Below, piece after piece: positions 1 through 25,375 of a DNA stretch of 64,000 bases; the stretch's first letter is position 1, and every line of letters starts with the position of its first letter. The position numbers and the translations under genes were made by a program. Source of the DNA: Hormiphora californensis (Eukaryota > Ctenophora > Tentaculata > Cydippida > Pleurobrachiidae); assembly GCA_020137815.1 (NCBI GenBank), contig CM035362.1:2078729-2142728 (forward strand), given 5' to 3'. Below the pieces are notes generated by a model. That model did no database searches and was not told the DNA's origin. It worked only from the letters and a program-made list of their open reading frames with translations.

Positions 1-12
1 TTAACTCCGTAG

Positions 13-1718
13 CACTCCTCGACCAAGACGGATATATTCAAGCAGTTGACTAACATGGGTGACTGTAAGACCGGTATAAAGTGGTTGTGTAGTACTATGG
101 TCGAGGGTCAGCTGAGAGAACGGGCCTTACAACGAGAACTAGAGGAGGAAGGTATATTGCAGAAAGTTTTATCCATTATTAATCAAAAGATTTAGGGTGT
201 TTTAGAGGATTATATCACTGTCTCCGTGTTAATTACTGTTAATTGTGTTCCCGGATTCGTTACCACCCATCCCTCTCTTCCAATTATAGAAAACTCCAAA
301 ACGCTGGTTCAGCAAGAGTTAGCTGCAGTTGAAGTTAACTTCGATGAATTTAAACGAGAATCAGACGAAAAGGAGTTATCTCTACGAAATGAGTTCCAGG
401 TGAGTTTCTTTAGCATAATTATTTTCATATTATCATTGTGATAAAATGATCCAAAAATGTATGATTCGAAAGTGTAGGAATATTGAATATTCGCGCTTTA
501 GTATGTTCAGTGTTCTCATTGACGTAGCGCGCGGGCTGCTGATACCTGAACAAAGAACCCCATGTTTTCGCGCGCTACTCAGTTTTCCCCGGGAAAATTC
601 AATTTCATGTCTATCTGTTTGTTTGTAAATTTCATGTCTGTCTGTTAGCAGTTTTAATTGTTTGTTAGTGATTGCTGCATCGGAAGTATGACTTGTCACA
701 TTTGGGAATATTTAGTAACTCATCTCCCATTTTCAGATGACAATCAGATCTCTGGAGATGCAGAATCAGCGGCTTAAAACTCTCCGCAGCAACCAACCCA
801 TCGGGGTTAAAGCAGCAGAGGTACTCCGCAAGAAGCTGCTCCGTAAAACCTCACTGACCCTTACCAGTGATGATGAGGAGGGAAGTCTACTGGGAGAGGG
901 AGATGAGAGTGCTGACATGGATTGGTATGAGACTAACAAACATATGGTCCAGGTAACTTTATTAATTGCATATAATCGATTTTATTCGGTCATAGTTAGA
1001 TATTTTACCTAGAGATTGAACAAAAATACATAGATATCTGACTCTCTTCAAACAAAAAGCCTGGTTAATCGAGTGTGCATAAGTGTGAAATACCGATCGG
1101 AGTTATCTAGATCACACATCTGTATAACTAAATTCCCTTTTCAGGAATTAGAGAGTGTTGGGCTAAAGACACCTCATAGCGTCAAGAAGGCTATTAGGAA
1201 GCGAGCCCGGAAGACTCGGGTTATTGGTGGGGATCCATCAATAAGGGCTTGTGGATGTAAGGGAACTTGTTCTACAAAGGTTGGTGTTCTCTCAGTACTC
1301 TCTAATCTGTTTCTTAGATCACCACTTCTTCTCTTCTCTCCTCCTCTCTCCTATATTCTATATCTAATACATAATTCTAGTATTTGACCCCCTTCTCCCA
1401 CCTCGTGTGTGAAACTGACCCCCCCTCCTCCCACCTCTAGTCTATCTGTCTAATTCTATATTCAACTATCTAAACCATTCCCCCCAACTCCAGTCATGTG
1501 GTTGTGTAAAGGTTGAGGGTAAATGCAGTGCAAGATGTAACTGTCTCCCGGAGAAATGCCGCAACCGCCTCCGACACGGAGAGGAGGATGGTGATGAGAA
1601 CAAGGAGAACCAGGGGAAGAGGAAGCCATTATTGGAGTTGGTGAGCGAGGAAGAAGATAGTGATTTTGAGCTGTCTTTCACTGACGGTGATTGTAGTAGG
1701 AAAAAACTGAAGTTTTGA
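13..1718 (+). CDS. KIF4: Chromosome-associated kinesin KIF4, C-terminal part
   Basis: These are the last five exons of a kinesin-4 motor that works on mitotic chromosomes and the central spindle. Exons 13-151 (acceptor TAG at 10-12, less certain), 290-399, 737-952, 1145-1279 and 1494-1718 join in frame and give 274 residues. The first three exons are Glu/Gln/Arg-rich coiled coil. The last two form a cysteine-rich block (CGCKGTC, then SCGCVK, CSARCNC and EKCRNR). This is the pattern of the KIF4 CRD, which in vertebrate KIF4A carries a Fe-S cluster and binds chromatin or partners. An acidic tail and a basic KKLKF end follow. The motor domain must lie to the left of the window. MCM5 starts 244 bp downstream on the same strand. 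The CRD identification is strong; the exact first exon boundary is the weakest point. Confidence 0.88.
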
Positions 1719-1962
1719 TGAGTGGTGATGATAACGATATAAGACTTTCTTTCTGAATATGTATAGAGTCTATATTATAGATCCGATATAGAGTCAATAT
1801 TTAATTGAAAAAGCGTCTCAACTTGGCATGATTGGTAATCTTTATCTAGTTCATCTTGCAGCAGCTGAGTTTTCTTGTATGATGATTCCCGATAAATCGT
1901 TATACCCCCTCTCCCCTGTATTATAACTTATAATATCCTCCTCCACTAATTATATAGCCATC
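1719..1962. other. KIF4-MCM5 intergenic spacer
   Basis: This 244-bp spacer must hold both the KIF4 3' end and the MCM5 promoter. It is AT-rich. I see no canonical AATAAA, TATA box or E2F-type site in it, so the promoter and polyadenylation signals cannot be placed. Confidence 0.5.
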
Positions 1963-16566
<14,604 letters not shown>

Positions 16567-16784
16567 AGAGACAATTGAATGGAGATACTGGGCCGTGCTA
16601 GTAAGGGTTGAATAGTGAGACTGCTGTTGTGACCTTTTGTGTGTTTAATCGAGACTGGGATAGAAAGGGTTGTATAGCTCACATCGCATTTTCGGTAGGG
16701 TTCGGTAAGGTTGAATAGAGACTGCGGTTGTGACCTTGTGTGGTTAACTTGTCGTTCGCTTGCTTTTTCATCTGCAAGTTCTCA

Positions 16785-16790
16785 ATTAAA
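16785..16790 (+). terminator. Possible MCM5 polyadenylation signal ATTAAA
   Basis: ATTAAA lies about 220 bp after the MCM5 stop, the first common variant of the poly(A) signal in that stretch. No functional evidence is visible. Confidence 0.3.
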
Positions 16791-17015
16791 GCCCTGTGCG
16801 ATAATTGGATAAACTTAGCGTTGAACTGTGCAGAAAGAAAGTTTTTTAATAAGGATTCATATCCATATTTATGTTATATTTTAACGATATTTATTTACTA
16901 TTCTTATTTAAACTTCACATTTCCGAACCAAACCAAACATCGTGTGTTACTGTAAAATTAATTAACCAAATGGTTGGAAATGGGTATTCGGTAGGTCCTG
17001 CAATGTACCAAGCGC

Positions 17016-17092
17016 CTGTCTGGTGGTGCTAGACTTCGTTTTGATTCTCACAAATCACAGTGCGACTGTGCTCAGACCGGACCGCTAGACAG
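17016..17092. mobile_element. CTGTCTGGCG micro-MITE, copy a
   Basis: 77 bp, beginning CTGTCTGGTGGTGCTAGAC and ending CCGCTAGACAG. It shares the internal GATTCTCA and GTGCTCAGA words of the other copies. No clear target duplication is seen at this copy. Confidence 0.7.
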
Positions 17093-18129
17093 CATCCAGT
17101 TCGGGTCCAGTTCCTCTACATGGGATGTAATGCGCGTTATTATATTACCTACGCTGCAAAACAATGACGCGCGGTCAGTTTTTATTTTACAGTGCGCGCC
17201 GAAAAGTTTAAATCACAAACTCAGTTTTTTCAAAAAAAAAGCCCAAAAATTTTTGTTGACTCGCTGCTTGGCATGCGCTGCAGACCCCAAGTGCGCGCGT
17301 TTTCCACGGCTTCTAGGGGCCTGGGGGTTGGTACGCGCGGTAGACCCCCTTTGAGACACGACATAACTTTGCGGACGTGATTTTGGCGGGCGCTATATCT
17401 CCGGCACCTGAAGTCCGTTTGACAAAATTCCAACGCCAGTCGATAGTCCTCGATGTCTTCTACCTCCCTGTTTTTAATTGAAGTTAATTGGCCTTAATTG
17501 GCCAGAGTTATGGCCAGTCAAAGTTTTCGCGCGTTACGTCCAAATTTACCTCGCGCGGCTCGTTTTTTATTATTCACTGCGAATATTCCCGAGTTACGTT
17601 GACGTTTGACGTCGTATCTCTCTTATTTCTTTATCAATTTCGACGTTCTAAAGCTCGCTGGATAGGAAATTGTCAGCTCTTTCCAACGGTCCCAAGAACA
17701 TGAAGATTGGATACAAACTCGTGGAGATATGGCTTAAATTGTCCCAAAGTTGAATAATTGACGCCGCGGCGCGTGTTTAAGCGATATTTTTTCATTTCGT
17801 CCCAGCTTGGCCCAGCTTTTGACTTCGTTACAGCTTTAAAGTCGACCCGTGGATACTTTTAAAATGTCTTTAGGACACCTGAAGATGACATATGAGAGAG
17901 CAGTGGACCGGGTGACCTCTCACAGTTAGTTGAGAGTACGTAATACCTTGCTGCCACCACTAGGGTTCACTCACTTTACACTTTAGGTTGTTCGAAGCTG
18001 TAGAAGATCAGATCTCTCAGCCAGTCCAGCACTGAGTTGTTGTTCCTGTAACCTTGAACAGGAGGTTTATCCGGGATTTCCTTGAAGTGCTTATCCTATC
18101 CAATATGGGTTATATGGCAGTCTTCGTTT
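17093..18129. other. Non-coding stretch before the broken LINE
   Basis: It contains several GCGCG-rich words (around 17170-17340 and 17530-17560) and no supported gene. The right part from about 17980 may be the decayed upstream part of the following LINE. Confidence 0.4.
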
Positions 18130-18211
18130 CAGTCTAGTACAATACCTGCCGTTATGAAGGAACAGTTCATTTGCCCCATCTTCAAGAAAGGTGACCGATC
18201 AATACCTGGAA

Positions 18212-18264
18212 GCGTTATGTATTATGTATACAAGATTTAATAATAATAATAATAATAATAATAA
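18212..18264 (+). mobile_element. 53-bp LINE 3'-tail insertion with (AAT)n
   Basis: Flanked by a perfect 12-bp target duplication CAATACCTGGAA (18200-18211 and 18265-18276). The insert is a GCGTTATGTATTATG-type stretch ending in AAT repeats. This is what a severely 5'-truncated LINE copy looks like. Confidence 0.85.
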
Positions 18265-18736
18265 CAATACCTGGAAACTATAGACCAGTTTCCCTAACGT
18301 CTCACCTTTCCAAAACCTTTGAGAGAATTGTCAGGGATCACCTAACGGAGTTCCTGGAGAGGGCAGAGCTGCACTGTAATGGTCAACATGGGTTCAGGAA
18401 AGGGAGAAGTACTATGACCCATCTTCTCGCCCATATCGACAGAGTTCTCAAACATCTGACGGACAACAACGAAGTCGATGTGCTTTACCTAGATTTCCAA
18501 AAAGCATTCGACCGAGTTGATATTGGGGTCTTACTGAGAAAATTGCAAAGATATGGCGTGAGAGGAAAGCTACTTGCTTGGATAAAGGAATTCCTCACCA
18601 ATAGGAAGCAAGCAGTACTAGTGGATGGAGAGCAGTCTCGGTGGGAATGGGTCATCAGCAGTGTGATCCAGGGAAGCGTGCTGGGACCTATCCTGTTCCT
18701 GTTCTACGTAATCGACTTGAAAGAGTCGTTGTCAAG

Positions 18737-19320
18737 GGTGTGCGGACTCTAGTGCTACACTCTAAGTCTACAGTGGACTCTATATCTAAATTTAGATTTA
18801 GATAAAGAGTCCAAATAAGTCTAAACTCTAGGAGGACTCTTTATCTAAAAAGTCTACACAGGGCGGACTCTTTATCTAAAAAGTCTAAACAAAGTGGACT
18901 CTATATCTACATAAATCTAAATTAGATATAGAGTCCGCCTTTCGCCGCGAACTCGAGATTTCGGCCGTTAGGCCGGAAACGAGAGTTTGCTCTACCCCTA
19001 TACTAATTTAGAAGTGTTAGGGCCGTTATTTGGGTTCGAGGTTAGGGTTAGGGTTAGTGTTAGGGTTAGGTTTTGGGTTGGGTTAGGATTTTAGACATAG
19101 AGTCCGGGTTGGAGGATTTGGCGCCAAAATGTACTAGAGGACTCTATATCTAAAAATTCTACACAGGGCGGACTCTTTATCTAAAAAGTCTACACAGGGA
19201 GGACTCTTTATCTAAACTTTTTTCAAAATCTAACTGTAGATAAAGAGTCCGTTTTTAGATATAGAGTCCGCCTTGGATTTAGATAAAGAGTCCGTTAGCA
19301 CTAGAGTCCGCCCACCGTTG
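18737..19320. mobile_element. 584-bp MITE with telomere-like core
   Basis: The terminal inverted repeats share GCGGACTCTAGTGCTA at the left and its inverse TAGCACTAGAGTCCGC at the right. The flanks carry TGTCAAG on both sides (18730-18736 and 19321-19327). Many internal copies of GGACTCTTTATCTAAA occur in both orientations, so the element folds back on itself. The core (about 19041-19080) has several TTAGGG-type units. It splits the LINE reverse transcriptase between its two catalytic blocks. Confidence 0.85.
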
Positions 19321-20258
19321 TGTCAAGCGCTGACGCCCTGTCCTTTGCTGACGATACGAAACTTATACAAGTAATACGGACCCTACTAGACCAGGCTGAA
19401 CTTCAGAAGGACCTAGGAAGTGTCACTCAGTGGTCAGTCAACAACAACATGAAGCTCCACGAGGATAAGTTTCAATTGGTTAATTATTCGCTTGGTAGAT
19501 CAAAGTTGTTGAGAGAACTACCCTTCACTGCAGAAACGTTATCCTATGTTACAATGGGAGGAACAGTGGTGGATCCAGAGCAGCATGTAAAAGACCTGGG
19601 GGTCTGGCTATCTTCGGATGGTACCTGGACTCATCATATTGGCGATATCGTAAGGAGAGCTAACATGATTTCAGGATGGATCTTCTGTGCATTCAGGAGT
19701 AGGTCACCAGAAGTACTACTAACCTTGTACAAGGCGTTAGTCCGGCCCATACTAGAATACTGTTGCCTGGTGTGGTATCCAACGAAAATCGGGGATATTC
19801 AAATGGTGGAAAACGTTCAACGGGCGTTCACTCGGAAGATCCAAGGGATGAAGAATCTGGACTACTGGCAGAGGCTAGAGGCGCTTGACCTTATTTCCCT
19901 CCAGAGAAGACGCCAGAGATATGAGTTAATCCACGTTTGGAAGATCTATAAGGGACTTGTTCCCAATTGTGTTGAGATGGAGTTCCAGACGGGTCGGTTG
20001 GGAGTACAGGCGAAAACCCAGAAATATCCTTACTGGGCAGAATCCAAACGGGCAAACCAACTGTATAACTCTTTCGGCTTCAGGGCACCTCGGTTATGGA
20101 ATAAACTCCCTCGAGAGGTTACTCTTTCAGAAACACTTCCTGGGTTCAAGGCAAACCTTGGTGCGTTCATGAAGGAATTCTATGACAGACCACCGGTGCG
20201 TGGCTATATGACGGTCCCTAATGAGTTTCGAGAGGCAGAAAGGAAGAGCGTTGTGTGA

Positions 20259-20545
20259 AGCTGTAGTTGACAAAGGAGGACCCACGAGATGGGAATTTCT
20301 GCACTGTATGTTGTATGTTTCAAACTTTTCAACACTACTTTAAACAAATTAATTTGAGGATCCGTTTTGCTGCCCCTCGCTAATCCTTCTGAGACTTCTG
20401 TTTATCCCTCTCCTTAAAGAAAAGACAAGAGAAGACGTGTCTGGTTTTTCTAAGTAAACAGATCTCAGAGGACCTCGTTGGGTTATAACCAAGGACGCCA
20501 AGACTTGCAAGGAACGGTTCCTCGCGCCTCTATTTACAGGACAGG
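20259..20545 (+). other. Junction of two LINEs and 5' UTR of the intact LINE
   Basis: It lies between the stop of the broken LINE and the ORF1 start of the next element. The boundary is probably near 20330-20360, but no target duplication was found. The right part is presumably the 5' UTR of the intact element. Confidence 0.4.
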
Positions 20546-21832
20546 ATGTCGGGTGTGGCTACCCATGATGTTATTATGTGCAAGACAGATATGGAGGGTA
20601 AGTTGCTCGCCACGAGCTACTCTGATAGTTGTAAAGGTGCCAGCATAGCACAGAGCATCAAGGATGATACGGCGGAACCTCCGAGGGGGACTACCAAACC
20701 GATTTTATGGACAGTTATCAAACAACTGTATGCTTTGTTACCGGACACCAGACGCATATCTACCCACTCATCTGAATCTGTATCTTCATTCACGGCAGGA
20801 GATTTACAGGAGACGTTGGAAAAGCTGAAAGAGGATCTTCTAGGTTCACTTCCGGATCTAGTAGCTCCCAAGGTTAGCAAGATTCTTGCAGCTGATCGAG
20901 GAACCATCCCTGACAGTGTGACTCCTCCTGACTCAAATACTGGAGCAGTGGCTCCTGTGACTCCGATAAAGAGGTACCTGACAATCAAGGACAAAGGGGA
21001 AGATGGACCAATGTGTGAGAAGAAATGGACCGAAGTTGTACGAACAAAAGTGGAAACAGCGTTGAAGAATATTCCGGTGTTAGATCTTTCTGTCAACAAG
21101 AGACGGACTAATCTGATGTTTGAGACGGATGATCAGATGGAACAAGCGAAGGAGGTTCTCTCTCCATTCCTTGATGTGTCTTCTGCAGTGGAGAAAGAGA
21201 AGAAGAAGGATCCCCGGATAATGGTCAATGACCTTGATCAGGACCTGTTAGAGAAGGATAGTCTTCTCTCCGAGATTGTCAGTGATAAGAATGAGTCAGT
21301 GAAGAGGCTTGTTGAGGAGGGTCATGTTGTGAAGGTGGTTCATATTAACAAGACAGGGAGATATGCTGTGATTCAGGTAACCCCAGAGGTGAGGAAGGTG
21401 ATTGCTGACCGGAAGGACAAGCTCTTTTTGAAGCTCCGACAGCACTTTGTTAGGAACAGGTTTTATGTCACTCAGTGTTTCCACTGTCAGCGCTTTGGTC
21501 ATGTAGCAGGGTCCATCTACTGTCCAAACAAGGATAAATCTGCGGTTTGTGCCTTCTGTACAGGGGATCATGATACTAGGAGTTGCCAAGCCAAGAAGGA
21601 TAACGTAGTGAGCAGAATGAAATGTGTCAACTGTGATCATGGAGGAAGCAAAGAGGACAAGCGTCATGCTAAGAGTCACCCAGCCTCAAGCAGTATGTGT
21701 CCATTCTACATCAATGCTAAAGCTAGACTCATGGAGAGCACAAGTGGCGTGACTAAGGAGGAAAAAAACCTGTATCAGACGAGGGCATGGGAGGACCTGA
21801 GAGGAAAACGACTTGGAAGATTGGCTCACTAA
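20546..21832 (+). CDS. LINE ORF1 with zinc knuckles
   Basis: A 428-residue gag-like protein of a CR1/jockey-type non-LTR retrotransposon, expected to bind the element's RNA. The N-terminal half is acidic/basic and predicted flexible (DLQETLEKLKEDLLGSLP). The centre (residues ~150-290) resembles the RNA-binding domain seen before the knuckles in this family. Near residues 310-385 is a cysteine/histidine cluster: CFHCQRFGHVAGSIYC, CAFCTGDHDTRSC and KCVNCDHGG. The ATG is the first of a long open frame. The last 46 bp overlap ORF2 in another frame, typical of LINE ORF pairs. No stops or frameshifts are visible. Confidence 0.9.
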   Translation: MSGVATHDVIMCKTDMEGKLLATSYSDSCKGASIAQSIKDDTAEPPRGTTKPILWTVIKQLYALLPDTRRISTHSSESVSSFTAGDLQETLEKLKEDLLGSLPDLVAPKVSKILAADRGTIPDSVTPPDSNTGAVAPVTPIKRYLTIKDKGEDGPMCEKKWTEVVRTKVETALKNIPVLDLSVNKRRTNLMFETDDQMEQAKEVLSPFLDVSSAVEKEKKKDPRIMVNDLDQDLLEKDSLLSEIVSDKNESVKRLVEEGHVVKVVHINKTGRYAVIQVTPEVRKVIADRKDKLFLKLRQHFVRNRFYVTQCFHCQRFGHVAGSIYCPNKDKSAVCAFCTGDHDTRSCQAKKDNVVSRMKCVNCDHGGSKEDKRHAKSHPASSSMCPFYINAKARLMESTSGVTKEEKNLYQTRAWEDLRGKRLGRLAH

Positions 21833-24750
21833 ATGTTCACTCAATTATGAATAAAACGTCAGGTGTAATTACACACTTGGAGGAAAAAGGATGCGACATC
21901 TGCTTGGTACAGGAGACTTATCTGAAGCAAAGTGACACTGCAAAACTTCAGGAGATCAGAGATTATGGTTGGAACATCTTCTCCTCTCCTAGGGCCGAAC
22001 GCTCTGGAGGAGGAATTGGGATCTTGTACAGGGATGGCGTAAAGATCAAGTACACACCAGTAAAGACTAAGTTTAAATCATTCCAGGTCCAGGAAGCCCT
22101 TATCGGTATTGGGCAGGATCTTACAAGGTTGTGCAATATCTATAGGCCTCCTTACACGGGCAAGGCAAGATATACGGAAGCACAGTTCCTGGATGAGTTT
22201 AATGACTATCTGTCCGAGCTAGTCTGCAAAACTGGATATCCCGTTCTGATGGGTGATTTTAACTTCCAAGTCCACGACACCCAGAACTTCTATGCCAAGA
22301 AATTACTTGCACTGCTTGACTCTCTGGGGTTTGATCAATTAGTTCCAATGCAACCCACCCATGTTCGAGGAGGTACTCTTGATCTCTTGCTGTGCCAAAA
22401 AGACAGAGTTTCCAAAGTTCAATCAGTGACAATATTTCCAGAAGGGACAACTTCGGATCACTTTATGGTTTTAGCTGATCTGTTAATCGAGACTACTAGA
22501 AGTGAATACAAAACCCGTGAACAGATTGACACATACAGGGATTTTAGGGCAGTTGACCTGGAACTGTTCAGGCGAGCTTTTGGAGATGTGGATTGGAGTG
22601 CGGTGATGGAGTCTAAATCTGCTGAGGATGCTTTGGCTGCTTATTCGAGGATAATCGAGGATCTTGTGGAGAGGACTGTCCCACTGAAGAGGAAAAAGAA
22701 GAAAGGGGCGAAGATAAAGCCATGGAGAGATAATCCAGAGGTGCGTGAGGTTCTTCGACTACGAAGGAAAGCCGAGAGGGCTTGGGAAAGCAACAGAACT
22801 AGTATAACGAAGAAGCAATTCAATGACCTCAAGAGACAGTTTGGACGTGTGGATAAAGAGGCGAGAATGAAGTATGTGAAAGATGATCTAGAGGAATCAA
22901 GGGATGACCCAAAAGCACTTCAGAGGAAGCTCAGCCGCCTTCTTGGAAACAATGAAACCTTTCTACCAGAAACAAGTGATAAGAGGAAGCTAGCGGATGA
23001 TTTTGGTGACTTCTTTGTTGGAAAAGTTGAGAGGATCCGAACTACTGTGTTAGAGGAGCAGAACCAGAGGACAACGAGGAATGTTTTACATCAGACCCCT
23101 GTCTGTTGTTTTGAAAAGTTTGAGGAAGTTTCCCCAGAGAAACTAATCAGGATTATCAAAGATATGCCTGACAAGACCTGTGATCTTGATCTCATACCTA
23201 CGTGGTTGGTGAAAGGTTGCATTGATGAGCTAGCCACCGCTTTGTGCAAGTTTGTAAACCTATCACTCCAGTGTTCCAGCGTTCCTGATATTCTTCAACA
23301 AGCATTGGTTTTTCCTACGATTAAGAACCCCCATGGGGACAAAGACTCCTTATCCAACTACCGTCCAGTCTCCAACCTACCGTTTATCTCCAAATTACTG
23401 GAAAAGGTTGTCCTAGAGCAGCTGAACTCATACCTCAATGAGAATGAGTTACTGAACAAACATCAATCGGGTTATCGGGTGGGACATAGTTGTGAAACAC
23501 TCCTGATGGGTATGTTTGATGATTTACTACGAGACCTTGATGAAGGAAAGGTCACTGGCCTCTTTCTTTTAGACATGAGTGCTGCCTTTGATACAGTGGA
23601 CCATGGGAAGCTGCTAGAGACTCTGGAAGGACGTTTTGGAGTGAAAGGCTCTGTGCTGGATTGGTTTGCCAGCTATCTACAGTGTAGGAATTACCGAGTT
23701 AATGTGGAGGGGGAGCTTTCGAGGATCATCACGCTGATATGTGGAGTTCCACAGGGGTCACTGCTTGGGCCGGTATTGTTCTTGTTGTATGTCGAGGAGC
23801 TCCAGGACTTGGTTAGACCCTTTGGTCTGAGGATTAAGCTATACGCCGATGACTCTCAACTGTACATCAGTCTTGTGCCTACTGACAAGGATGGTTGGAA
23901 TGCAGCGAAGGAGAGGATTGAGGAGTGTCTATCAAGTGTGAAACTGTGGATGAGTGATCACTGGCTTAAGTGTAATGAGGCAAAGACAGAGTTTTTACTG
24001 TTAGGTAAGAGCAGTGCTCTGGATAAGATGGTCTTCCAGCCCACGGTAAGCTTTGGAGGAGTGGAAATCAGCCCTATGGAATTTACTGGATCTGCAGGGA
24101 AGACCCTGGGTGTATTCCTTGACAGTAACATTTCGATGGAAAGGCAGATCAACAGTGTTAAGAAGCAATGTGGAATGCTTCTCAAGAATTTGTGGCAGGT
24201 TAACCGATGTTTGGATAAACCGACCAAGATGCTTCTGGTGAAGCAACTCATCGTTTCGAGACTTGACTACTGTAATGTCCTTTATTCTGGCTTACCAAAG
24301 AAGCTCCTGGATAGCTTGCAGCGAGTTCTGAACTCATGTGTCAGATTTGTGTATGGCCTGTATGGTCACCAGGACAGTTACATGCCCTACTTGAGTGAAA
24401 TGCACGTCCTCCCGATTGAACAGCGAGTTAAGTTCAAGGTTTGCTTAATGGCGTACAAGATTGTACATGGCTTGGCTCCAGTGTACCTGCAGGAACAGGT
24501 CCCTGTGGATGATGGACTACATGTGATCCGGACTACCAGAGGAAACGCTCAGCCTGATGGCCTCAAGCTGAGGTATCCTAAGCTATCCAGTGTGAATGCA
24601 ACTTCTAAGTTGAGGAGGAGACGTCCGTCGGTTTATCTGCCTGAAATCTGGAATAAGCTTTCCATTGATCTGAGAGCAATTGACTCTGTGGACTCTTTCA
24701 AGTCTAAGCTAAAGACTAGTCTCTTCATTGAGGCTTTCGGTGAATCCTGA
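21787..24750 (+). CDS. LINE ORF2, full-length endonuclease-reverse transcriptase
   Basis: A 987-residue uninterrupted frame. The APE-type endonuclease fills about residues 8-235 (SLNVHSIMNK, LVQETYL, SGGGIGILYRD, YRPPYTGK, LMGDFNFQVHD, SDHFMVL). The reverse transcriptase follows, with NYRPVSNLPFISKLLEKVV, SGYRVGHSCET, LLDMSAAFDTVDH, GVPQGSLLGPVLF and YADD near residue 686. A C-terminal LDYCNVLYSGLP / IWNKLSIDLR module is typical of CR1/L2/jockey-group elements. It starts within the end of ORF1, so it is probably translated by re-initiation or recoding. With ORF1 intact as well, this copy looks recently active. The 3' UTR runs to about 25.1 kb. Confidence 0.93.
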   Translation: MGGPERKTTWKIGSLNVHSIMNKTSGVITHLEEKGCDICLVQETYLKQSDTAKLQEIRDYGWNIFSSPRAERSGGGIGILYRDGVKIKYTPVKTKFKSFQVQEALIGIGQDLTRLCNIYRPPYTGKARYTEAQFLDEFNDYLSELVCKTGYPVLMGDFNFQVHDTQNFYAKKLLALLDSLGFDQLVPMQPTHVRGGTLDLLLCQKDRVSKVQSVTIFPEGTTSDHFMVLADLLIETTRSEYKTREQIDTYRDFRAVDLELFRRAFGDVDWSAVMESKSAEDALAAYSRIIEDLVERTVPLKRKKKKGAKIKPWRDNPEVREVLRLRRKAERAWESNRTSITKKQFNDLKRQFGRVDKEARMKYVKDDLEESRDDPKALQRKLSRLLGNNETFLPETSDKRKLADDFGDFFVGKVERIRTTVLEEQNQRTTRNVLHQTPVCCFEKFEEVSPEKLIRIIKDMPDKTCDLDLIPTWLVKGCIDELATALCKFVNLSLQCSSVPDILQQALVFPTIKNPHGDKDSLSNYRPVSNLPFISKLLEKVVLEQLNSYLNENELLNKHQSGYRVGHSCETLLMGMFDDLLRDLDEGKVTGLFLLDMSAAFDTVDHGKLLETLEGRFGVKGSVLDWFASYLQCRNYRVNVEGELSRIITLICGVPQGSLLGPVLFLLYVEELQDLVRPFGLRIKLYADDSQLYISLVPTDKDGWNAAKERIEECLSSVKLWMSDHWLKCNEAKTEFLLLGKSSALDKMVFQPTVSFGGVEISPMEFTGSAGKTLGVFLDSNISMERQINSVKKQCGMLLKNLWQVNRCLDKPTKMLLVKQLIVSRLDYCNVLYSGLPKKLLDSLQRVLNSCVRFVYGLYGHQDSYMPYLSEMHVLPIEQRVKFKVCLMAYKIVHGLAPVYLQEQVPVDDGLHVIRTTRGNAQPDGLKLRYPKLSSVNATSKLRRRRPSVYLPEIWNKLSIDLRAIDSVDSFKSKLKTSLFIEAFGES

Positions 24751-25126
24751 TTGTCCTAGGAGTGTTCTCTCCATCTTACTGAGGTTTGTTCTCTAGCTGG
24801 TACCTGTTTTATTTTTTCTGTATTTTGGCTCGTGGCGAGCAGAAGTGTGAAGCACGTTTTGGGTTTTTTCATAGCACGAGTGTTTTCTATCTATTGGACT
24901 TTTAAACCATCTTTTTAGAGTTCCAGGACTCTATCTCAGTCTGTTATGTTTTCAGTTACCGATAGTTATGTGGGCCGTTGTTTTTTTTTCTTTACCATTT
25001 TTTGTGCAATATTAAGGATAAGTCGGCAGGTATATTCAAGTATGTTAACCGTTCAGATCATCCCTCAGTGACAGCAACAGTTCTACTGCTCTGTCCCTGT
25101 CGGATATGGGCGGAATACAAACATAG

Positions 25127-25322
25127 TTATTATTATTATTATTATTATTATTATTGTGTGTAATTTATTTGAACTTGAACTTGAACTAAAGGCCCGTTTA
25201 AAACTCTCGAACTTGTCAATGCGGTTGAGCTCTGCTGGGAAACTGTTCCACAGCTTTGGTCCTATGACCGCAAAGGACTCGTCATAGAGTGTTTGGTTTG
25301 CACTCGATCCTGTCTTCGTCAT
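25127..25322 (-). pseudogene. 3' end of a minus-strand LINE with (TAA)n tail
   Basis: Minus-strand frame with TLYDESFAVIGPKLWNSF and NRIDKFESFKRAF, the common C-terminal end of CR1/jockey-type reverse transcriptases. It runs into GTTCAAATAAATTACACAC and then (TAA)n, the element's tail (25127-25157 on the + strand as TTA repeats). It therefore points toward the + strand LINE to its left. Confidence 0.75.
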
Positions 25323-25375
25323 TGGTGGTACGACTGCCTTGATCCCTGTGGCCTGTCCGACCTTTGTTGTGTAGC

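Larger units (their letters stand above)
18130..20258 (+). pseudogene. LINE reverse transcriptase (CR1/jockey-like), broken by two insertions
   Basis: This is the reverse transcriptase part of a non-LTR retrotransposon, lacking the endonuclease. Visible in order: PIFKKGD, NYRPVSLTSHL, HGFRKGRST, LYLDFQKAFDRVD, SVIQGSVLGPILF, FADDTKL, and the C-terminal LVRPILEYCCLVWYPT and LWNKLPREV motifs. Two foreign insertions interrupt it: 53 bp at 18212-18264 and 584 bp at 18737-19320. Leaving out each insertion with one copy of its target duplication brings the flanking frames back into register (65 bp and 591 bp removed, phases checked). So the element was intact in this part when each insertion landed. 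The frame ends at 20258. Confidence 0.85.

Noticed and set aside
19036-19080. TTAGGG repeats as a real telomere
   Set aside because: Only a few imperfect units, inside a MITE with target duplications and flanked by LINE coding sequence.
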